This document shows positions 7,878 through 16,948 of a stretch of DNA of 64,000 nt, in pieces; positions within the stretch are counted from its first letter, which is position 1, and each line of letters begins with the position of its first letter. The stretch comes from Thermococcus sp. 21S9. Its GTDB lineage: Archaea > Methanobacteriota_B > Thermococci > Thermococcales > Thermococcaceae. Location of the stretch: positions 1,550,001 through 1,614,000 of the forward strand of contig NZ_SNUS01000001.1 of NCBI RefSeq assembly GCF_012027635.1, given 5' to 3'. The notes under the pieces were generated by a model that saw only the letters and a list, made by a program, of their open reading frames with translations, was not told the origin of the DNA and made no database searches. A program made the translations under genes and the position numbers.

Positions 7878-9572
7878 TCAGCGGAGGATTACGTTTATTT
7901 TCTTTGGCTTGATGGAGACGCTGTATTCCCTTGAAACGTCGCGGATGATTCTGTTTATTGTCTCGGTTATGTCCCTCTTTATCCTCTCGTCCGAAACGCC
8001 CGAGTACGCGCCGAAGAGACCGCCAACGCTCTCCTTGACGAAAGAGGCTTCGATATCAACGTAAACCGTCGAGCCCTGAATCTCGTGGTTGAGCTTGAGC
8101 CACTTGAAGGTAACCCTTGGTATGAGCTTGAGCTCGGCGTGGATTCTGTTCTTGAGGGTTTCAATGGCCGGTTCAATCCTGCTCCTCAGGAGGGTTTCCT
8201 CTGCCTCCTTCTTCTTGACCTCCGTCAGTGGTGCCAGCTCGTCTATTCCCGCCTCCTTGAGGAGTTTCTCGACTTCCTTTTCGAGGAGCTCTTTCTTGGC
8301 CAGTATCTCGGCCGCCTTGCCCGTTGCGACTGTCTTTTTGGTTGGTGCAGGCTTGGTTAGGGACTTCTCCACGAGTTCAACTTCCACGTTGTGGACCGAG
8401 ATGTATCGGTTTATTGAGCTTGAAAGTTCCTTGGCGTGCCTGGTGAGAATCGTCCTGATTGTTTTCTCCGTTGTTGCCTTGTCAAAGGGGCCCTCAACAG
8501 CTATTGAGAGGTTTATCTCGAGTTCTCTCCTTCCCTTGATGTCAAAGTAGGCTTTGGTGACCTTCATTCCGGCGGTTTCAAGCTCTTTGACAACGGTTCT
8601 CGCGAAGTTGCTGAAGTACGGCCACACGTCCTCGAGCACGGATAGCTGAATTCTGCCGTCCTTCGTGACCGCTCCGGTCTTCTTCTTGTCCTTCTCGACT
8701 ATCTCCTGGGGCCTGGCCTCCTCGCCATTGAGAACCACGCTTATGTCCCTGAGTATCGGCTTGTGCTCGGCCTCTCTGAGGATTATCGGTGCATGCTTGC
8801 TGACTATGTGGAACAGCCTCTTCTCTGCAATCTCAAGGCTTCTCTTGTCTGTGCTCTCGGAGCTTCCGTAGACCCTGACGTTTAAGTAGACGACGCCTTC
8901 ACCAACGTTGGCGTCGAACTCTATCCTGTTTATCGAAACTCCCCGTATCCTGTTCGCCTCTTTGATGATGTTCTCGGCGTACTTCTTGAAGGCCTCCTCG
9001 GGAAGCGTTCCGCCCGTGAAGTTGACGACTATCTCGGGCTTGCCACTCGTCTGCCGTGGGGCGGGTTTCTCGATGGGCTGTGGTGCCGGCGGTGCCTTTG
9101 CCTCTTCCCGAACTTCCTCTCTGGGCTTCTCCTCTTGGGCGGGAGCCGGTTGTGGTTTTGGAGCCTCCACTCGCGGTGGCTGGACGGGTCCCCCTGAGAA
9201 GAGCTCGTCCAGGGGTATCTTTGGGGTCTCGGAGTAAACGTCAAGGTTCTCGGCTATTGAGAGCTTCATTTCAATCTCGTCGAGGGAGTAAACGTCAACG
9301 ACCATTGGTCTGCCGAGCAGGGATTTGAGAAGGTTTACAGCGTCCTCTCCAATCAAGGTCTGCTTATTGTCAACGACAAGGCATTCTACCGCTAAAATCT
9401 TTGAACTGTCGAAGAGAACAGTTATGTAGTACTTGGCGTTCTTGTCCTTGGCGAATATCTTGAGGAAGGCCCCCTTGCCCTCTGCAAGGGCTTTTCTGAT
9501 GAGCCCGTTGAGCTCGTCCGCAGACGTTACCACGACGTTCTCGACGAGCGGTGCCTTGTCCGGTAACTGCAT
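7878..9572 (-). CDS. conserved Thermococcales protein with threefold alpha/beta repeat
   Basis: Function unknown; possibly related to DUF2226 at its N-terminus, a guess. The 564 residues comprise an N-terminal domain (about 1-115), a Pro/Glu/Lys-rich linker (about 120-185), and three similar units. Each unit has a strand-rich part (such as VVYLNVRVYG, ELEINLSIAV, TVYVDIEASF) followed by an amphipathic helix and a final beta strand (RDISVVLNG, HNVEVELVE, KKINVILR). A charged helical segment separates units two and three. No signal peptide or membrane helix, so probably cytosolic. Start chosen at ATG 9572 behind GGTGGTGGAG; an upstream ATG at 9584 is possible. Confidence 0.75.
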   Translation of the reverse strand: MQLPDKAPLVENVVVTSADELNGLIRKALAEGKGAFLKIFAKDKNAKYYITVLFDSSKILAVECLVVDNKQTLIGEDAVNLLKSLLGRPMVVDVYSLDEIEMKLSIAENLDVYSETPKIPLDELFSGGPVQPPRVEAPKPQPAPAQEEKPREEVREEAKAPPAPQPIEKPAPRQTSGKPEIVVNFTGGTLPEEAFKKYAENIIKEANRIRGVSINRIEFDANVGEGVVYLNVRVYGSSESTDKRSLEIAEKRLFHIVSKHAPIILREAEHKPILRDISVVLNGEEARPQEIVEKDKKKTGAVTKDGRIQLSVLEDVWPYFSNFARTVVKELETAGMKVTKAYFDIKGRRELEINLSIAVEGPFDKATTEKTIRTILTRHAKELSSSINRYISVHNVEVELVEKSLTKPAPTKKTVATGKAAEILAKKELLEKEVEKLLKEAGIDELAPLTEVKKKEAEETLLRSRIEPAIETLKNRIHAELKLIPRVTFKWLKLNHEIQGSTVYVDIEASFVKESVGGLFGAYSGVSDERIKRDITETINRIIRDVSREYSVSIKPKKINVILR

Positions 9573-9689
9573 CTCCACCACCATTAGCTATATATATCTC
9601 TATCCGCCTAAAGAACTCGGAAGGAATTCACGGCTTAGTATATCAAAGCCCCTATTTAAACATTGTTGTGCAGAAAGCGGGTGATGCTG

Positions 9690-11153
9690 ATGAGAATCCT
9701 CATCCTCGGTGGTGGGGCCCTCGGACGTTCAATTGCCGAGGCTCTCAAGGGAGAATTCGACGTTGTCATCGTGGAGAAGGACGAAATACGCGCACGGGCC
9801 CTGGAGGAGAGCGGTTTCCACGTGGTCCAGGGCGATTTCTCCTACACAGCCACCCTCCTGAAAGCTGGAGTTGAGAAGTCTGAACTCGTAATAATCACAA
9901 CCATGGACGTTAATACAATCAAGAAAACGGTCTACGTAATCCGGACCAACAACAAGGAGGTTCCCATCCTCACCGTTCTTCCCGATGAAATCAGCCTTGA
10001 GGAGCTTACCGAAAGCATAAAGGAGAGTTTTGAAGCCGACGTCAAAGTGGATTATGCCATCTCCCCGAGAACCGCCCTGCGGGACGCGCTCATCGGTATG
10101 GTGAAGCACATCGGTGAGCGGAAGAACGTCAACCTTCTCGTGAAGAAGCTCCGCGAGTTAAAGAACGAGAGCGATTCCCTTCTCATCGTCATGCACGACA
10201 ACCCCGACCCGGATTCCCTCGCGAGTGCCGCCGCGCTGAGCGTCATAGCCCAGACCCTTGGATTCAAGACAAAGATAGTCCACGGGGGAGAGATAACTCA
10301 CCACGAGAACCGGGCCTTTGTAAACCTCCTCGGAATCGAGGTCACGCGCGTCTCAAGGGGTTCCTACGAGCTGAAACGCTACCCGTTCATAGCGCTCGTT
10401 GACTGCCAGCCGAACGGAAACCTAACAATCCTTGAAAGCTCCGACTACGGCAGGATTAAAATCGTCATAGACCACCACCAGGTTCTCCAGCACCTCTCGG
10501 ACGTTCTTCCCGATGATGCGTTCCTTGATATTCGGCCCGACGTTAACTCCGCCTCGTCAATTCTGGTCGAGTACCTCAGGGGGCTCAACATCTCCGTTTC
10601 GCCACCGCTCGCAACTGCCCTCTTCTACGGAATCTACATAGACACCAAGAAGTTCTCGAAGCTGAGCCCGGTTGACCTCAAGGCGATAGAGTTCCTGGCC
10701 GGTAAAGTTGACTACGAGCTCCTCGACAAGATTGAGCACCCTGACATAAGCACGGAAACGGCAGAAATCCTTGCGAGGGCCATAATGCACAGAAGGATTT
10801 ACAAGAACGTTATAATAAGCAACGTGGGGTTCATAACCAACCGCGACGCCCTCGCGGAAGCCGCTGACTTCCTCCTCCGCCTTGAGGGGATAACAACGGT
10901 TCTCGTCTTCGGCATAGTGGACGACAAGATTGAGATTTCCGCAAGGACGAGGGACGTCAGGGTGAACATCGGCGCGGTGATGAAGGAGGCCTTCGGCGAG
11001 ATGGGAAGCGGTGGCGGTCACGCCAGGGCCGGTGGCGCGAGGATAAGCCTCGGAATCTTCAAGCTCGCCAAGGACAAGAACTCCCTGCTGAAGCTCGTGG
11101 AAGAAGCCGTCACGGAAAGGTTCTTGGAGGCATTAAAGGTGAAAGAGGGTTAA
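9690..11153 (+). CDS. RCK-DHH/DHHA1 phosphodiesterase, possible cyclic-dinucleotide hydrolase
   Basis: A 487-residue fusion. Residues 1-115 are a TrkA/RCK-N Rossmann domain (MRILILGGGALGRSIAEAL), then a DHH phosphoesterase domain (about 160-310; motifs DNPDPDS, DCQPNGN, DHHQV) and a C-terminal DHHA1 domain ending in GSGGGHARAGGARIS. DHH-DHHA1 proteins hydrolyse nanoRNA, pAp or cyclic di-AMP. The RCK domain links it to potassium control, where cyclic di-AMP often acts, so that substrate is a reasonable inference. ATG 9690 has GGTGAT upstream; TATA-like CTATTTAAAC lies at 9651-9660. The stop overlaps the convergent PRC-barrel gene by four bases. Confidence 0.85.
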   Translation: MRILILGGGALGRSIAEALKGEFDVVIVEKDEIRARALEESGFHVVQGDFSYTATLLKAGVEKSELVIITTMDVNTIKKTVYVIRTNNKEVPILTVLPDEISLEELTESIKESFEADVKVDYAISPRTALRDALIGMVKHIGERKNVNLLVKKLRELKNESDSLLIVMHDNPDPDSLASAAALSVIAQTLGFKTKIVHGGEITHHENRAFVNLLGIEVTRVSRGSYELKRYPFIALVDCQPNGNLTILESSDYGRIKIVIDHHQVLQHLSDVLPDDAFLDIRPDVNSASSILVEYLRGLNISVSPPLATALFYGIYIDTKKFSKLSPVDLKAIEFLAGKVDYELLDKIEHPDISTETAEILARAIMHRRIYKNVIISNVGFITNRDALAEAADFLLRLEGITTVLVFGIVDDKIEISARTRDVRVNIGAVMKEAFGEMGSGGGHARAGGARISLGIFKLAKDKNSLLKLVEEAVTERFLEALKVKEG

Positions 11154-11359
11154 CCCTCCTTCGCCTTCACGAGGACGATGTCGCCAATGGCAGTAACGCG
11201 GTCGTAGGGAACTCCGACCTTTTCACCGGGCAGGACGAGCGCGAGAACCTTTCCCCTTCCCTGGTCAATGTCGATTAGAACTTCGTCAACGTAACCAACG
11301 TAGTAGCCCTTTGTGTTGTAAATCTGCTTACCGTAAAGCTTTGAAAGCCTCATCACCAT
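11150..11359 (-). CDS. PRC-barrel domain protein
   Basis: A 69-residue protein consisting of one PRC-barrel (MRLSKLYGKQIYNTKGYYVGYVDEVLIDI...GVPYDRVTAIGDIVLV). Such small beta-barrels in archaea are thought to bind RNA or partner proteins; some occur with cell-division or ribosome-associated factors. ATG 11359 is five bases behind GGTGAT; ATG 11353 is an alternative. Its stop TAA is shared with that of the convergent DHH gene (TTAA, 11150-11153). Confidence 0.85.
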   Translation of the reverse strand: MVMRLSKLYGKQIYNTKGYYVGYVDEVLIDIDQGRGKVLALVLPGEKVGVPYDRVTAIGDIVLVKAKEG

Positions 11360-11403
11360 TTCAATCACCGCCTTAGGTTATCAATGAGCATATTTAAGCG
11401 TTG

Positions 11404-11940
11404 CTACTTTCCTTTCCTGCCGAAGTTTCTGAACTTCTCGAAGCCCCACCTGCCGAGCGCTCCGAAGAAGGTGAGCGCCATCGCACTGCCGGTGACGATG
11501 AGTATCGCGGTAACCCCGTGCTCGACCGACTGCAGGGGGCCGTAGTCCTTCAGGAGGAGCAGGACCGCAGACGCCCCTCCAAGGTACGTCGCGGGGCTTA
11601 GAAGGGCGTCCGTGAAGTTCGTGGGCTTGATGAAGAGGCTCGTCCCGAGGACGATTCCAAGCATAACGTTGGCGAAGGTCGCGTTTATTCCCCGGTTCGC
11701 CCACCAGAGGGCGAGGGCGAGCGTCACAACCGCGCCGAGGACGAAGGAAACGGCCGAAGTCCGGAAGTCCCATTCTTCGTCGGCCCTCAGGCCGAGAATG
11801 GCCCCAATGATGAGACCCACGTAGATTGCGTAGGCGAAGAGCTGGTTTTCGTAGGGCCCGTAGGCGAAGACCGCCAGCAGGAAGCCGAAGAAGGCACCAA
11901 CCCCTGCAAAAGTTAGAGTTGCCCCGACATTGACCTTCAT
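11404..11940 (-). CDS. multi-spanning membrane protein of unknown function
   Basis: 178 residues with about five or six hydrophobic helices ([94 protein letters not shown]) and a basic C-terminus ([10 protein letters not shown]). I do not recognise the family. Its ATG overlaps the ribK stop by four bases, so it is the last gene of the translin-nfi-ribK operon. Confidence 0.8.
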   Translation of the reverse strand: MKVNVGATLTFAGVGAFFGFLLAVFAYGPYENQLFAYAIYVGLIIGAILGLRADEEWDFRTSAVSFVLGAVVTLALALWWANRGINATFANVMLGIVLGTSLFIKPTNFTDALLSPATYLGGASAVLLLLKDYGPLQSVEHGVTAILIVTGSAMALTFFGALGRWGFEKFRNFGRKGK

Positions 11941-12572
11941 TCTACCACCTCAATCCTAATCCTGTCCCCATCGTTGAGGCCGAGCTTTTCCCTCAGGTTT
12001 ACCGGTGCCACTATCTCGGCGATTTTGGGAGGATGGACTGTTCTTGAGGGTATGACTATCGCCCCCTCAACGCCGTCAATCCTCACGCGGTAAGCCTTGA
12101 CGTCGCCAAAGGTCCGGCCTTCTCTCGTGAAGCCGGGAATAACAACAGGCCTCGCGTTGCAGAGGGCATCGAAGACCGTCTTCGGAAAGAGAACTCGGAC
12201 GTTCAGCGTTCCGGGATAGGGCTCAAATCCAAGGTACTCCCTAATCAGGGGCGCGTACTGCCTGACGTAGTAGGCACCCTCCCCGAGGCCCGAAACGACC
12301 TCCCCCACAATCACACCGGTTGAGAGGGCCTTTGAAATCTCGTCACAGAGCTTCTGGAGGAAGCTCGCACCCTCCGGCGTCACCTCTATGAGGGTCTTCT
12401 TGCCCTCCACCTTTCTCTCGATTAATCCATCTTCCTCCATCTCCCGGAGGAGCCTTAAAACGGTTTGAGGCGAGACTCCGAGCTCGTCAGCGAGCTCCCT
12501 TACGGTAACCCTCGTCATCTTCCCTACCGCTCCTCTTCTCGCGAGGAAAACGAGGAGTTTTATGTTCTTCAT
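11937..12572 (-). CDS. ribK: CTP-dependent riboflavin kinase with N-terminal winged helix
   Basis: Archaeal RibK phosphorylates riboflavin to FMN using CTP. The 211 residues have an N-terminal winged helix-turn-helix (about 10-75; [30 protein letters not shown]) and the kinase domain (about 85-211) with the family motifs GLGEGAYYV and PYPGTLNV and the beta-barrel tail ending [12 protein letters not shown]. The fused DNA-binding domain is known in many archaeal RibK proteins and may make it a flavin-responsive autoregulator. Four-base overlaps with nfi upstream and the membrane gene downstream show tight operon structure. Confidence 0.93.
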   Translation of the reverse strand: MKNIKLLVFLARRGAVGKMTRVTVRELADELGVSPQTVLRLLREMEEDGLIERKVEGKKTLIEVTPEGASFLQKLCDEISKALSTGVIVGEVVSGLGEGAYYVRQYAPLIREYLGFEPYPGTLNVRVLFPKTVFDALCNARPVVIPGFTREGRTFGDVKAYRVRIDGVEGAIVIPSRTVHPPKIAEIVAPVNLREKLGLNDGDRIRIEVVE

Positions 12573-13150
12573 CTTCTCACCTTCGAGAGCTTGTCGGCAA
12601 TTCTGAGCGGTTTTGGATAGCCTTCGCCAAGTGCCTTCACGATCTCAACCGCCGACCTCAAATCGACAAGATGTCCGACGCTTACATAAGCTTTTCCTAC
12701 CCTTTCGTAGAGGTTCTCCGGCACACCGCGGAGCGGTCTCTTCGCCACGCCGATGACGGGCCTTCCGAGGATTAGTCCGATATGAGAGGCCAGCCCGTAG
12801 CGTCTCGGGTGCGCCTTTCCGTGGCCTTCCACGAGAAGAACGTCGAAGTCCGCGTTTTTGACGACCCTCAAAACGGGCATCGTCTCCCTGAGGAAGAAAT
12901 AGGTGGGGATGTAGGGAACGGTCACCTTGACCCTAACCGTTCTCGTCTCGATTGGCTCGCATTCTGGAAAGGTGCATATTACGAGGACCGAGACTGCATC
13001 GTTCCCCCGGTAGGAGACGTCAACCGCTCCAACGGTCTTCACCCTGCTGAGGTCGAGCGGTCTCTCGACTATCCTTTTTGAGAGCCTCGCCTGGGCCTTG
13101 GCTATCTTTTTGAGTTTTTCAGTAATTATGTAATTCGTTAATTCAGTCAT
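12569..13150 (-). CDS. nfi: endonuclease V
   Basis: Repair nuclease that nicks DNA (or RNA) near deoxyinosine or inosine. The 193 residues contain VGAVDVSY (metal-binding Asp near 43), FLRETMP (catalytic Glu) and [19 protein letters not shown]. In bacterial enzymes the last motif starts with Asp (VDG), whereas here it is Glu (VEG); this residue binds metal in T. maritima EndoV, so the substitution is notable. It overlaps the translin gene upstream (8 bases) and ribK downstream (4 bases). Confidence 0.92.
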   Translation of the reverse strand: MTELTNYIITEKLKKIAKAQARLSKRIVERPLDLSRVKTVGAVDVSYRGNDAVSVLVICTFPECEPIETRTVRVKVTVPYIPTYFFLRETMPVLRVVKNADFDVLLVEGHGKAHPRRYGLASHIGLILGRPVIGVAKRPLRGVPENLYERVGKAYVSVGHLVDLRSAVEIVKALGEGYPKPLRIADKLSKVRR

Positions 13151-13763
13151 TCTTTAAGGCCTTCTCAAGTTTCTCCTCAAGGCTCCTGTTGAGCTTGGCC
13201 CTCGTGAGGTCCTCAAGGGTTCTCTCCAGGGCGTAGCGGGCCTGGTCCTGTTTCTGCCTGACGTTGACCAGTCCCTTTGGATACTCCAGCGTTATGAGGG
13301 CGTTGTAAACCCTCTCCATCTCGCGGTAAACCGTCTCAGCGGTGTCGAGGTCTCCCTCAAGAAGCCTGTGGAGGAAATACCTCCTGAGCTCGCCTATGAA
13401 GTCCCCAACACCGAGAACGTAGTCCGCCTCGGGGACCCCGAGCTCCCCTGGGGTTGGATACGGCCTCCCGCGGACGTAGCTGAGGAGGAGGGACGCTTCA
13501 ACGAACTCCTGATGGGCGGTCTGAACGTAGCCGGAGTAGTAGAGGTCGGGATGGTTTTTCAGCGTTTCCCTCAGCAGTTCCACTCGCTTTCCGGCTTCAC
13601 TCAGCCTTTCCTCCGCGAGGTTTAGCTCGTTCCGGTGGACGGCCTTGACAGCGTCCCCGCTGAGCCTCACTATTTCCCTCGTGACCTTGAGCGCCTCCTC
13701 CCTCAGGGAATCCTTCTCATCGAGAACTTTTCTGACTGACTCGATTATCTCCTCTATCTCCAT
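13143..13763 (-). CDS. translin-family protein
   Basis: 206 residues, almost all helical, with the family signature regions [21 protein letters not shown] and [26 protein letters not shown]. Translin/TRAX homologues form octameric barrels that bind single-stranded RNA or DNA; archaeal members can have RNase activity. Older annotations sometimes call it haloacid dehalogenase, for which no HAD motif is present here. First gene of an operon with nfi, ribK and a membrane protein, behind a TATA-like TTTTTAAGT just after the H/ACA RNA. Confidence 0.88.
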   Translation of the reverse strand: MEIEEIIESVRKVLDEKDSLREEALKVTREIVRLSGDAVKAVHRNELNLAEERLSEAGKRVELLRETLKNHPDLYYSGYVQTAHQEFVEASLLLSYVRGRPYPTPGELGVPEADYVLGVGDFIGELRRYFLHRLLEGDLDTAETVYREMERVYNALITLEYPKGLVNVRQKQDQARYALERTLEDLTRAKLNRSLEEKLEKALKND

Positions 13764-13800
13764 GTTCCCACCGGAGGGAGTTGGAGAAGGGACTTAAAAA

Positions 13801-13948
13801 TGTGGGCCCGGCCCATCCCCCACCATCATCGAAGGCATAGCCATCCTCAGGCGGTCCGGAGGAGGCGGGCCCTGTCCGCCCGGCATCGTCCACGGGACCT
13901 CATCGAAGGCCCAGCCCACTCCGTCCGGCGGGCCAACCGGGCGGGACC
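13801..13948 (-). ncRNA. second double-hairpin H/ACA guide RNA
   Basis: Minus strand. Hairpin A: base stem CCGCCCGG (13944-13937) with CCGGGCGG (13883-13876), followed by ACA (13875-13873); the apical part carries CCTTCGATGAG, a kink-turn strand. Hairpin B: base stem GGGCCCG (13872-13866) with CGGGCCC (13810-13804), upper CCGCC/GGTGG, kink-turn CCTTCGATGA, followed by ACA (13803-13801). The two-hairpin, two-ACA layout is the archaeal pseudouridylation-guide architecture. TATA-like CTTAAAAT (about 13980-13973) predicts a start near 13950. This RNA fills most of the 13764-14095 gap. Targets not determined. Confidence 0.85.
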
Positions 13949-13972
13949 GTCGTAGAAAATTCTTCGGCCGAA

Positions 13973-13980
13973 ATTTTAAG
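13973..13980 (-). promoter_or_regulatory. TATA box of the H/ACA RNA
   Basis: CTTAAAAT on the minus strand, about 25 bases upstream of the first stem of the H/ACA RNA. It is divergent from the metK promoter. Confidence 0.6.
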
Positions 13981-14035
13981 ACTTTCGAAGTTAATAACTC
14001 CCAGGAATGTTAGTTTTCCTAATTCATGCCGAAAA

Positions 14036-14043
14036 TTATATAA
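14036..14043 (+). promoter_or_regulatory. TATA box of metK
   Basis: TTATATAA preceded by a purine-rich BRE-like GAAAA, about 60 bases upstream of the metK ATG. It predicts a start near 14067 and a leader of about 30 bases carrying GAGGTGGTGA. Confidence 0.65.
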
Positions 14044-14095
14044 GCAGTTCACCAGACCCGGCTTTGCTAAGTTAAAAGCAGAGGTGGTGACGCTC

Positions 14096-15313
14096 ATGGC
14101 CGAGAAGGTTAGAAACATCGTCGTTGAGGAGCTCGTCAGGACTCCGGTCGAGATGCAGGAGGTCGAGCTCGTCGAGAGGAAGGGAATAGGCCACCCCGAC
14201 AGCATAGCCGATGGCATAGCCGAGGCCGTTAGCAGGGCCCTCAGCAGGGAGTACATCAAGAGATACGGCATCATCCTCCACCACAACACCGACCAGGTCG
14301 AGGTCGTTGGCGGTAGGGCCTACCCGCAGTTCGGTGGGGGCGAGGTCATCAAGCCGATTTACATCCTCCTCTCGGGAAGGGCAGTCGAGATGGTTGACCG
14401 TGAGTTCTTCCCGGTTCACGAGATAGCAATAAAGGCCGCGAAGGACTACCTCAGAAAGGCCGTCAGGCACCTTGACGTCGAGAACCACGTCATCATAGAC
14501 TCCCGCATAGGGCAGGGTAGCGTTGACCTCGTTGGAGTCTTCAACAAGGCCAAGGAGAACCCGATTCCGCTCGCCAACGATACCAGCTTCGGTGTCGGCT
14601 ACGCCCCGCTCAGCGAGACCGAGAAGATAGTCCTCGAAACCGAGAAGGTTCTCAACAGCGACGAGTTCAAAAAGGAGTGGCCGGCGGTTGGCGAGGACAT
14701 CAAGGTCATGGGCCTCAGGAAGGGCGACGAGATTGACCTCACCATAGCTGCAGCCATAGTCGACAGCGAGGTCGCCAATCCGGACGAGTACATGGCCGTT
14801 AAGGAGGCCATCTACCAGAAGGCCAAGGAGATAGTCGAAGCCCACACCGAGAGGAAGGTCAACATCTACGTTAACACCGCCGACGACCCGAAGAACGGCA
14901 TATACTACATCACCGTCACCGGAACGAGCGCCGAAGCCGGCGACGACGGTAGCGTTGGTAGAGGAAACCGCGTCAACGGGCTCATCACCCCGAACAGGCA
15001 CATGAGCATGGAGGCTGCCGCTGGAAAGAACCCGGTCAGCCACGTTGGAAAGATTTACAACCTCCTCTCGATGCTCATAGCCAACGACATCGCCGAGCAG
15101 GTTGAGGGCGTCGAGGAGGTCTACGTCAGGATTCTGAGCCAGATAGGCAAGCCAATTGACGAGCCCCTTGTTGCGAGCATACAGATAATCCCGAAGAAGG
15201 GCTACTCAATTGACGTCCTCCAGAAGCCCGCCTACGAGATTGCCGACGATTGGCTCGCCAACATAACCAAGATACAGAAGATGATTCTCGACGACAAGCT
15301 GAACGTCTTCTGA
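14096..15313 (+). CDS. metK: archaeal S-adenosylmethionine synthetase
   Basis: Makes S-adenosylmethionine from methionine and ATP. The 405 residues belong to the archaeal-type MAT family (distinct from bacterial MetK) and follow the P. furiosus protein nearly residue for residue, including [47 protein letters not shown] and [21 protein letters not shown] 14096 follows GAGGTGGTGA; an in-frame GTG at 14084 overlaps that site and is rejected. Monocistronic, followed by a T-rich tract. Confidence 0.97.
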   Translation: MAEKVRNIVVEELVRTPVEMQEVELVERKGIGHPDSIADGIAEAVSRALSREYIKRYGIILHHNTDQVEVVGGRAYPQFGGGEVIKPIYILLSGRAVEMVDREFFPVHEIAIKAAKDYLRKAVRHLDVENHVIIDSRIGQGSVDLVGVFNKAKENPIPLANDTSFGVGYAPLSETEKIVLETEKVLNSDEFKKEWPAVGEDIKVMGLRKGDEIDLTIAAAIVDSEVANPDEYMAVKEAIYQKAKEIVEAHTERKVNIYVNTADDPKNGIYYITVTGTSAEAGDDGSVGRGNRVNGLITPNRHMSMEAAAGKNPVSHVGKIYNLLSMLIANDIAEQVEGVEEVYVRILSQIGKPIDEPLVASIQIIPKKGYSIDVLQKPAYEIADDWLANITKIQKMILDDKLNVF

Positions 15314-15316
15314 CTT

Positions 15317-15329
15317 CCTTTTTCTTCTA
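15317..15329 (+). terminator. T-rich terminator after metK
   Basis: CTTTTTCTTCT directly after the metK stop. Archaeal RNA polymerase terminates at short T tracts, so this is a plausible end of the message. Nothing else supports it. Confidence 0.4.
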
Positions 15330-15356
15330 CTGTTCTGGAATCCAAAAGTTTAGAAA

Positions 15357-15569
15357 TCAGTAGGGGGCGCTCTGCTTCAGGGCCCTGAGGAGTTTGGCTT
15401 CCTCCTCCATTATGGCGAGCTTCTCGCTCTTAACTTTCGCGAGCTTAACGGCCACGTCCTTCTTCTGCTTGGCCATCCTAACGAGCCTTGCCTCCTCAAG
15501 AACGAGGAGCTCCTTCCTCTTCTTAACAACCTCAAGCCTCCTCTGGAGGATTGACTTAACCCTCTCCAT
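15357..15569 (-). CDS. small basic coiled-coil protein
   Basis: 70 residues, very rich in Lys, Arg, Glu and Leu with a continuous heptad pattern (LQRRLEVVKKRKELLVLEEARLVRMAKQ...). It is predicted to be one long alpha-helical coiled coil with no other domain. ATG 15569 is preceded by GGTGAT. Convergent with metK and divergent from the phosphoesterase gene. Function unknown. Confidence 0.75.
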   Translation of the reverse strand: MERVKSILQRRLEVVKKRKELLVLEEARLVRMAKQKKDVAVKLAKVKSEKLAIMEEEAKLLRALKQSAPY

Positions 15570-15696
15570 GGTATCACCTAATCCATTAGGGGGGCCTAAA
15601 CCTTATAAGGTTTTCGGTGAACGTTAAAGTTGATTTCGTCAATCAGCGAAGTAAAACTTAAGCGTATCGGGTCTTCTCGGTTACGGAGGTGAGAAG

Positions 15697-16344
15697 ATGA
15701 GGCTCGTCGCGATAACAGACATTCACGGCAACGTGAAAATGAGCCGGAAGCTCGCCGAGTTAATCGTGGAGGAGAAACCGGACGCACTCCTCATAGCGGG
15801 CGACATAACCCACTTTTCGGGGGCTGAAACGGCCAGGAAAGTCCTTGAACCACTCCTTGAAACCGGCGTTCCAATACTCGCGGTTCACGGCAACTGCGAC
15901 GGTAGGGACGTTCCGGAGTTGCTCGACGAACTTGGAATCTGGATTCACGACAGGAGAAGAGAGCTCAACGGGGTTGGCTTCGTTGGAGTCGGGGGTTCTA
16001 ACATAACGCCTTTCAACACAATCTGGGAGCTCAGCGAGGACGAAATCCGAGAAATCCTGCTGAGGAACTACCGCCCCGGCGACGTCATCCTCTCCCACGT
16101 CCCGCCGAAAGACACGAAGGCTGACCGCGTCCACTCGGGTCTTCACGTGGGAAGTTCCGCGCTGAGAGGGTTCATCGAGGAAAAGCGACCACCGCTTGTT
16201 ATCACAGGCCACATCCACGAAGCAAGGAGTATTGACAGGGTTAAGGAGACGGTAATCGTCAACCCCGGCCCGCTCTTCAGGGGCTACTACGCGGAGATAA
16301 GCTTGGATGGTAAGAACGTTGAGGTTGAGCTGAATTCCCTTTGA
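15697..16344 (+). CDS. calcineurin-like metallophosphoesterase
   Basis: 215 residues with the complete metal-binding motif series of the superfamily: DIHGN (7-11), GDIT, GNCD, SHVPP and GHIHEAR. Members hydrolyse phosphomonoesters or phosphodiesters; the substrate here cannot be named. No signal peptide, so cytosolic. ATG 15697 follows GGAGGTGAGAAG, an excellent ribosome-binding site. Confidence 0.9.
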   Translation: MRLVAITDIHGNVKMSRKLAELIVEEKPDALLIAGDITHFSGAETARKVLEPLLETGVPILAVHGNCDGRDVPELLDELGIWIHDRRRELNGVGFVGVGGSNITPFNTIWELSEDEIREILLRNYRPGDVILSHVPPKDTKADRVHSGLHVGSSALRGFIEEKRPPLVITGHIHEARSIDRVKETVIVNPGPLFRGYYAEISLDGKNVEVELNSL

Positions 16345-16495
16345 TTGAACTTTTGTCACTTTTTCAACTTTCTTGTGGTTGTGGGTGTAGTAATTTAACA
16401 ACTACTTGTATGTAATCACAAAAGTTGTTCTCCGTTCAATACCTACATAAAGAAACGTTATAATGAATTGTCTCGACCGGGACGCGGTGGTAACT

Positions 16496-16948
16496 GTGGA
16501 AGCGATGAGGGTGAAACTGCCTGAGGAGACCGTTAAGCGTCTCAGGTCCGATTTGATGGAGCTTAGAAGGGACATTCAGCGCCTGATGGTGATTGAAGAT
16601 TACCCGCTCCTCCAGAGGCTCGAGGATAGTCCAAGCCCATCCGATTGGGCAACGTTCAGTTCCTACCTGCGGATGATTCACATCAGCGACGACGTAATTC
16701 CAGGAGAAATTCGAGATAAGATTTCGAAGCATCAAAGAAAGTTTCTCAATGTTATCAACCGGCGCCTTTCGGTTGTTGACGGGCGCTACTGGGTAACTGT
16801 CGAGAACGGGGATACACTCCTGCACCACCTTGATGAGAGGGGCAACATCCGAAAGGTCAAGCTTGGCTATGTTGATGTCCTAAACATATTGGGCGCGAGA
16901 AACGTTCACCGCGTAGTTGAGAGAATAGTAAAGAAAGGAGGGGATTAA
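16496..16948 (+). CDS. unknown protein of about 150 aa
   Basis: I do not recognise this protein. Starts at GTG 16496 (four bases behind GGTGGT) or ATG 16505. The N-terminal half is charged and helical (VKLPEETVKRLRSDLMELRRDIQRL); the C-terminal half has alternating strands (RYWVTVENGDTLLHHLDERGNIRKVKLGYVDVL). The opening VKLPEETVKRLR resembles the ribbon or N-terminal segments of small DNA-binding proteins, but no complete HTH is seen. The upstream stretch 16345-16495 is AT-rich with a TATA-like GTTATAATG at about 16456. Convergent, overlapping the aminotransferase stop by four bases. Confidence 0.65.
   Translation: MEAMRVKLPEETVKRLRSDLMELRRDIQRLMVIEDYPLLQRLEDSPSPSDWATFSSYLRMIHISDDVIPGEIRDKISKHQRKFLNVINRRLSVVDGRYWVTVENGDTLLHHLDERGNIRKVKLGYVDVLNILGARNVHRVVERIVKKGGD

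Noticed and set aside
14072-15043. Long open frame opposite metK
   Set aside because: Antisense shadow in GC-rich DNA; metK is certain and the antisense product shows no family features.
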